Shown in pieces: positions 6,101-7,261 of a DNA stretch of 7,261 nucleotides. Position numbers and translations under genes: made by a program. A model generated the notes under the pieces. It saw only the letters and a list, made by a program, of their open reading frames with translations. It did no database searches and had not been told where the DNA came from. Every line of letters starts with the position of its first letter. The first letter of the stretch is position 1. Source of the stretch: Bifidobacteriaceae bacterium (GTDB taxonomy: Bacteria; Actinomycetota; Actinomycetes; Actinomycetales; WQXJ01); contig JAITLE010000151.1 of the NCBI GenBank assembly GCA_031278075.1, positions 1-7,261 of the forward strand, read 5' to 3'.

Positions 6101-7160
6101 CCTGAACACCGCGGCCCCCGGGAACGTCATCCACGCGAACCTCTCCGCGACCCGCACCGACGAGACGTTCTACGATCTCGGGAGCGCAGGCGTGGCGGTG
6201 CCCGGGTACGCGGCCTACGCCGCGGACGGCGTGACCGTGACGTACTCCGTCGCCAACGCGGCGGTCGCCTCGGTCGACGCGAACGGCATCGTCCGGGCGG
6301 TGGGCGAAGGCGTCACAACGGTCACGGCGACTGTGACGGCTGGGACTTTGACCAAGTCCGACTCGTTCCCGGTGGTTGTGCAGGGTGACGAGGCCGGTCC
6401 GGTGATCGAACTGCCGGATCAGACGATCGAGGTGTCGGATGCGGGCGCGATCGCGGCTCTGGCCGAGGTCAAGCTGCTGCCCGCTGGCGCCACGGCCACG
6501 CTGAGCTACCTGATCGCGCCGATGGACGAGAACTCGGCTGATGCGACGATCGACCCGGTGACGGGCGAGGTCACTGCGACGCAGCTGGGGCGGGTCCGGA
6601 TCACAGCCAAGGCTGAAATCCAGCCGGAGACGGGCGACACCTACTGGATCACGCGGTCGGCTTGGATCGATGTGGTCGAGGACGGGTCATCGCCGCCCGC
6701 GCCGCCGACCTATGAGCCTAGCGAGGGCCCGTCGACCGAGCCGAGCACGGGTCCCTCGGCTGGGCCCAGCGGGGCGCCGGATGGTCCCACGGTCACTCTC
6801 GGCTCCGCCAAGGTTGCCGCAGGGCAGAAGTTGCTGGTCACCGGGACCGGCTTCGAGCCCGGTGAGACCGTCGCCGTGATCTTCGACGGCGCCGAAGTCG
6901 GCTCGGTGCAGGCCAATGATCAGGGTGCGGTGAGCTTCGAGTTCACGGTGCCGGCGGCCACTGCGCCCGGTCGCTATGCGATCACGCTGACCGGCGCCGT
7001 CTCTGCTTCGGTGGACGCCTTCTTCGAGGTGACCGCTGCGGGGACGCTGCCCGTCACCGGGTCGAACACCGGCGCCTGGGTCGCGAGCGCGTTGCTGATC
7101 CTTGGGGTCGGCGTGGCGATCGTCCTGGCAGTGCGGCCGCGCAGGAAGGAGTCGGTCTGA
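3180..7160 (+). CDS. Sortase-anchored GH3 family beta-glycosidase with CBM6-like insert
   Basis: A secreted, wall-anchored exo-glycosidase of 1326 residues. The start at 3180 is chosen by the ribosome binding site and signal peptide. Order: signal peptide (1 to about 37, basic start then LGLAVAATLGISLAVSA), GH3 barrel (about 45-358), GH3 C-terminal domain (about 380-840) split by an insert at about 470-680, Fn3-like (841-945), Big2-type Ig (core 1018-1068), second Ig-like (1070-1168), Pro/Ser/Gly linker (1169-1202), a third Ig-like domain (1203-1287), LPVTG (1290-1294), membrane segment and RPRRKESV. GH3 signatures: RDPRWGRADESYGEDP (153-168), KH at 197-198, nucleophile Asp277 in TTDCSAI, candidate acid/base Glu709 in SEEMDR, and PFGYGLSY (830-837). 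The DPRWGR..ES.GEDP and GYGLSY pattern favours the beta-xylosidase/arabinofuranosidase and related beta-glucosidase branch; the substrate is inferred. All catalytic residues are present. It is much longer than usual GH3 enzymes (about 750-850) because of the insert and tail domains. Confidence 0.95.
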   Translation: MRLNKRPRPRSLAKAGLGLAVAATLGISLAVSAPGGARSEETPIWLDTSYSFAERAAALVAEMTVPEKILQLDDKPPAIARLGLAAYDYWNEALHGVVASGTTMFPSPTAIGSTFNRDLVATLGNIIGNEARALNNSTGKGLTYWSPTLNISRDPRWGRADESYGEDPYLVGEIGEQFITGLQGDDETYLKAISTPKHYFANNSESNRRNGDSVMTEREIREYYTPAFAQAMSEEVGAYSFMTAYNRVNGVPMSLSSEYLETMARRQWGFDGYVTTDCSAIQDSFNRHLWTPEGWDHSVTPAEAVAWALKAGSDIDCQGNSYEQNLQASFDAGLISEADLDAELTMLLEGRFRLGEFDPPAQVPYTKAAYTNIATPSYQAASLAVSNEAPVLLKNENIPGETAKGLPLTSADAANIAVVGYLGDVFVSGGYSGSDPVDGRAFTTALTEVAAQINPAANVNYVGPGVTPSVTSGTIDICEIIFQPGYDVNDTGGFTCPMYWSTTTASGKPGIQNVTFKNSGTAVGDPIRTLATPNGYPLSITDDPAPEQFIIWEGWMGINWGYPDYMQPSSVWGGYFAVRHDFSGAENEVCLAQSGDSAAAAKGGVFQVHLDSMTGPIVATVPAEGDNSGCDDDGLTPGTVNGTVSLTGVPTGIHDLYFVYDNGALGAYGQAGTPGHPYAYDLDSAAEATVAAADAVIVVIGTTNAEASEEMDRVNIDLPRFQDELVNKIAALNDHTVVWMQSVGTMDIEAFKDNPSVPSIVWTNYNGQHQSIAAANILFGQTNPSGRLPMTWYSDLDQLGSVWDYGITPATTAAGYGRTYQYFTGDVSYPFGYGLSYSSFSYSNLALDKSSYGGDDTIVATVDVTNNGAAAGKEVVQLYVSAPGADGQDRPLKQLRGFEKVSIASGATATVTIKVAAADLWMWDEAGDKEAWDLGQWTVQVGPDSAQGLEATFDLTSAPTLLLDIVKTVPDGVVLNTAAPGNVIHANLSATRTDETFYDLGSAGVAVPGYAAYAADGVTVTYSVANAAVASVDANGIVRAVGEGVTTVTATVTAGTLTKSDSFPVVVQGDEAGPVIELPDQTIEVSDAGAIAALAEVKLLPAGATATLSYLIAPMDENSADATIDPVTGEVTATQLGRVRITAKAEIQPETGDTYWITRSAWIDVVEDGSSPPAPPTYEPSEGPSTEPSTGPSAGPSGAPDGPTVTLGSAKVAAGQKLLVTGTGFEPGETVAVIFDGAEVGSVQANDQGAVSFEFTVPAATAPGRYAITLTGAVSASVDAFFEVTAAGTLPVTGSNTGAWVASALLILGVGVAIVLAVRPRRKESV
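4818..5174 (+). other. CBM6-like carbohydrate-binding module inserted in the GH3 C-terminal domain
   Basis: Residues about 547-665, within a larger insert of about 470-680. Hallmarks of CBM6 are the segment VFQVHLDSMTGPIVATV followed by GTVSLTGV and the closing HDLYFVYDNG (654-663), matching the family pattern of a LDS.TGP..ATV strand and a G.HDLY.VF end. Aromatic residues in EGWMGINWGYPDYM are candidates for sugar stacking. Cysteine pairs 478/496 and 590/630 could form disulfides in this exported protein. CBM6 modules bind xylan or beta-glucan chains, so the module may hold the enzyme on such polymers; the actual ligand is inference. The N-terminal third of the insert (470-546) is not recognised. 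Confidence 0.75.
7047..7157 (+). other. LPxTG cell-wall sorting signal of the second enzyme
   Basis: LPVTG (residues 1290-1294), then SNTG, a hydrophobic segment AWVASALLILGVGVAIVLAV (1299-1318) and the basic tail RPRRKESV. All three parts of a sortase substrate are present. The match LPVTGSNTG with the upstream protein suggests shared processing. Confidence 0.94.
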
Positions 7161-7170
7161 CGCCATTGAA

Positions 7171-7206
7171 GCGTGGCGCCCGGCTCGAATGAGCTAGGCG
7201 CCACGC
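7171..7206 (+). terminator. Long hairpin after the second gene
   Basis: GCGTGGCGCC (7171-7180) and GGCGCCACGC (7197-7206) are perfect 10-bp arms. Inside, GCTC (7183-7186) and GAGC (7191-7194) pair around GAAT, leaving only one mismatch and one G-T pair in a stem of about 16. It has no T-tract and stands 10 bases after the stop codon, directly before the T-tailed hairpin. Confidence 0.65.
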
Positions 7207-7209
7207 GGG

Positions 7210-7254
7210 CGGGGCGGCGCCGCGGTCCGGGAGGGCCGGGCGCCGCCCCGTTTT
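7210..7254 (+). terminator. Intrinsic terminator with TTTT tail
   Basis: CGGGGCGGCGCC (7210-7221) and GGCGCCGCCCCG (7239-7250) form a perfect 12-bp stem. The stem continues inward with CGGTCC/GGGCCG pairing around a GGGA loop, with one bulged G. TTTT follows at 7251-7254. Together with the preceding hairpin this closes the transcription unit firmly. Confidence 0.85.
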
Positions 7255-7261
7255 CGCGCCC

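Noticed and set aside
6690..6780. Pro/Ser/Thr/Gly-rich repeated codons as a possible tandem DNA repeat
   Set aside because: The period is irregular at the DNA level; it is an ordinary wall-spanning linker in the protein.

Overview
The window is GC-rich DNA from an unidentified Gram-positive actinobacterium. The evidence is GC-biased third codon positions, GC-rich hairpin terminators with short T-tracts, a strong Shine-Dalgarno sequence, and LPxTG sortase anchors followed by Arg/Lys-rich tails. The genus cannot be named from the sequence; a polysaccharide-degrading soil, compost or gut actinobacterium would fit.

Layout: (1) positions 1-2727 hold the 3' part of a large secreted glycoside hydrolase family 3 (GH3) gene whose start lies before the window. 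(2) 2728-3179 is a 452-base intergenic region with a double hairpin terminator, weak promoter candidates, several inverted repeats and a good ribosome binding site. (3) 3180-7160 is a complete second GH3 gene of 1326 codons with a signal peptide. (4) 7161-7261 holds two strong hairpins, the second followed by TTTT, which end the unit. All genes read on the + strand.

The two proteins are paralogues with the same plan: GH3 N-terminal barrel, GH3 C-terminal domain interrupted by a large insert, fibronectin-III-like domain, a Big2-type Ig-like domain, a second Ig-like domain, a Pro/Ser/Thr/Gly linker, then LPVTG, a hydrophobic segment and a basic tail. Both are therefore predicted to be exported and joined covalently to the cell wall by a sortase. 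There they would remove terminal sugars from plant-type oligosaccharides (xylosides, arabinosides or glucosides; specificity is not settled) close to uptake systems.

The most interesting point is modular. At the same site in the GH3 C-terminal domain, the downstream enzyme carries a CBM6-like carbohydrate-binding module. The upstream enzyme carries an unrelated-looking beta-rich insert that I do not recognise. The strong terminator between the genes and the long leader of the second suggest separate transcription units rather than a tight operon. I see no RNA gene, CRISPR array, insertion sequence or phage gene, and no wholly new system beyond this pair.
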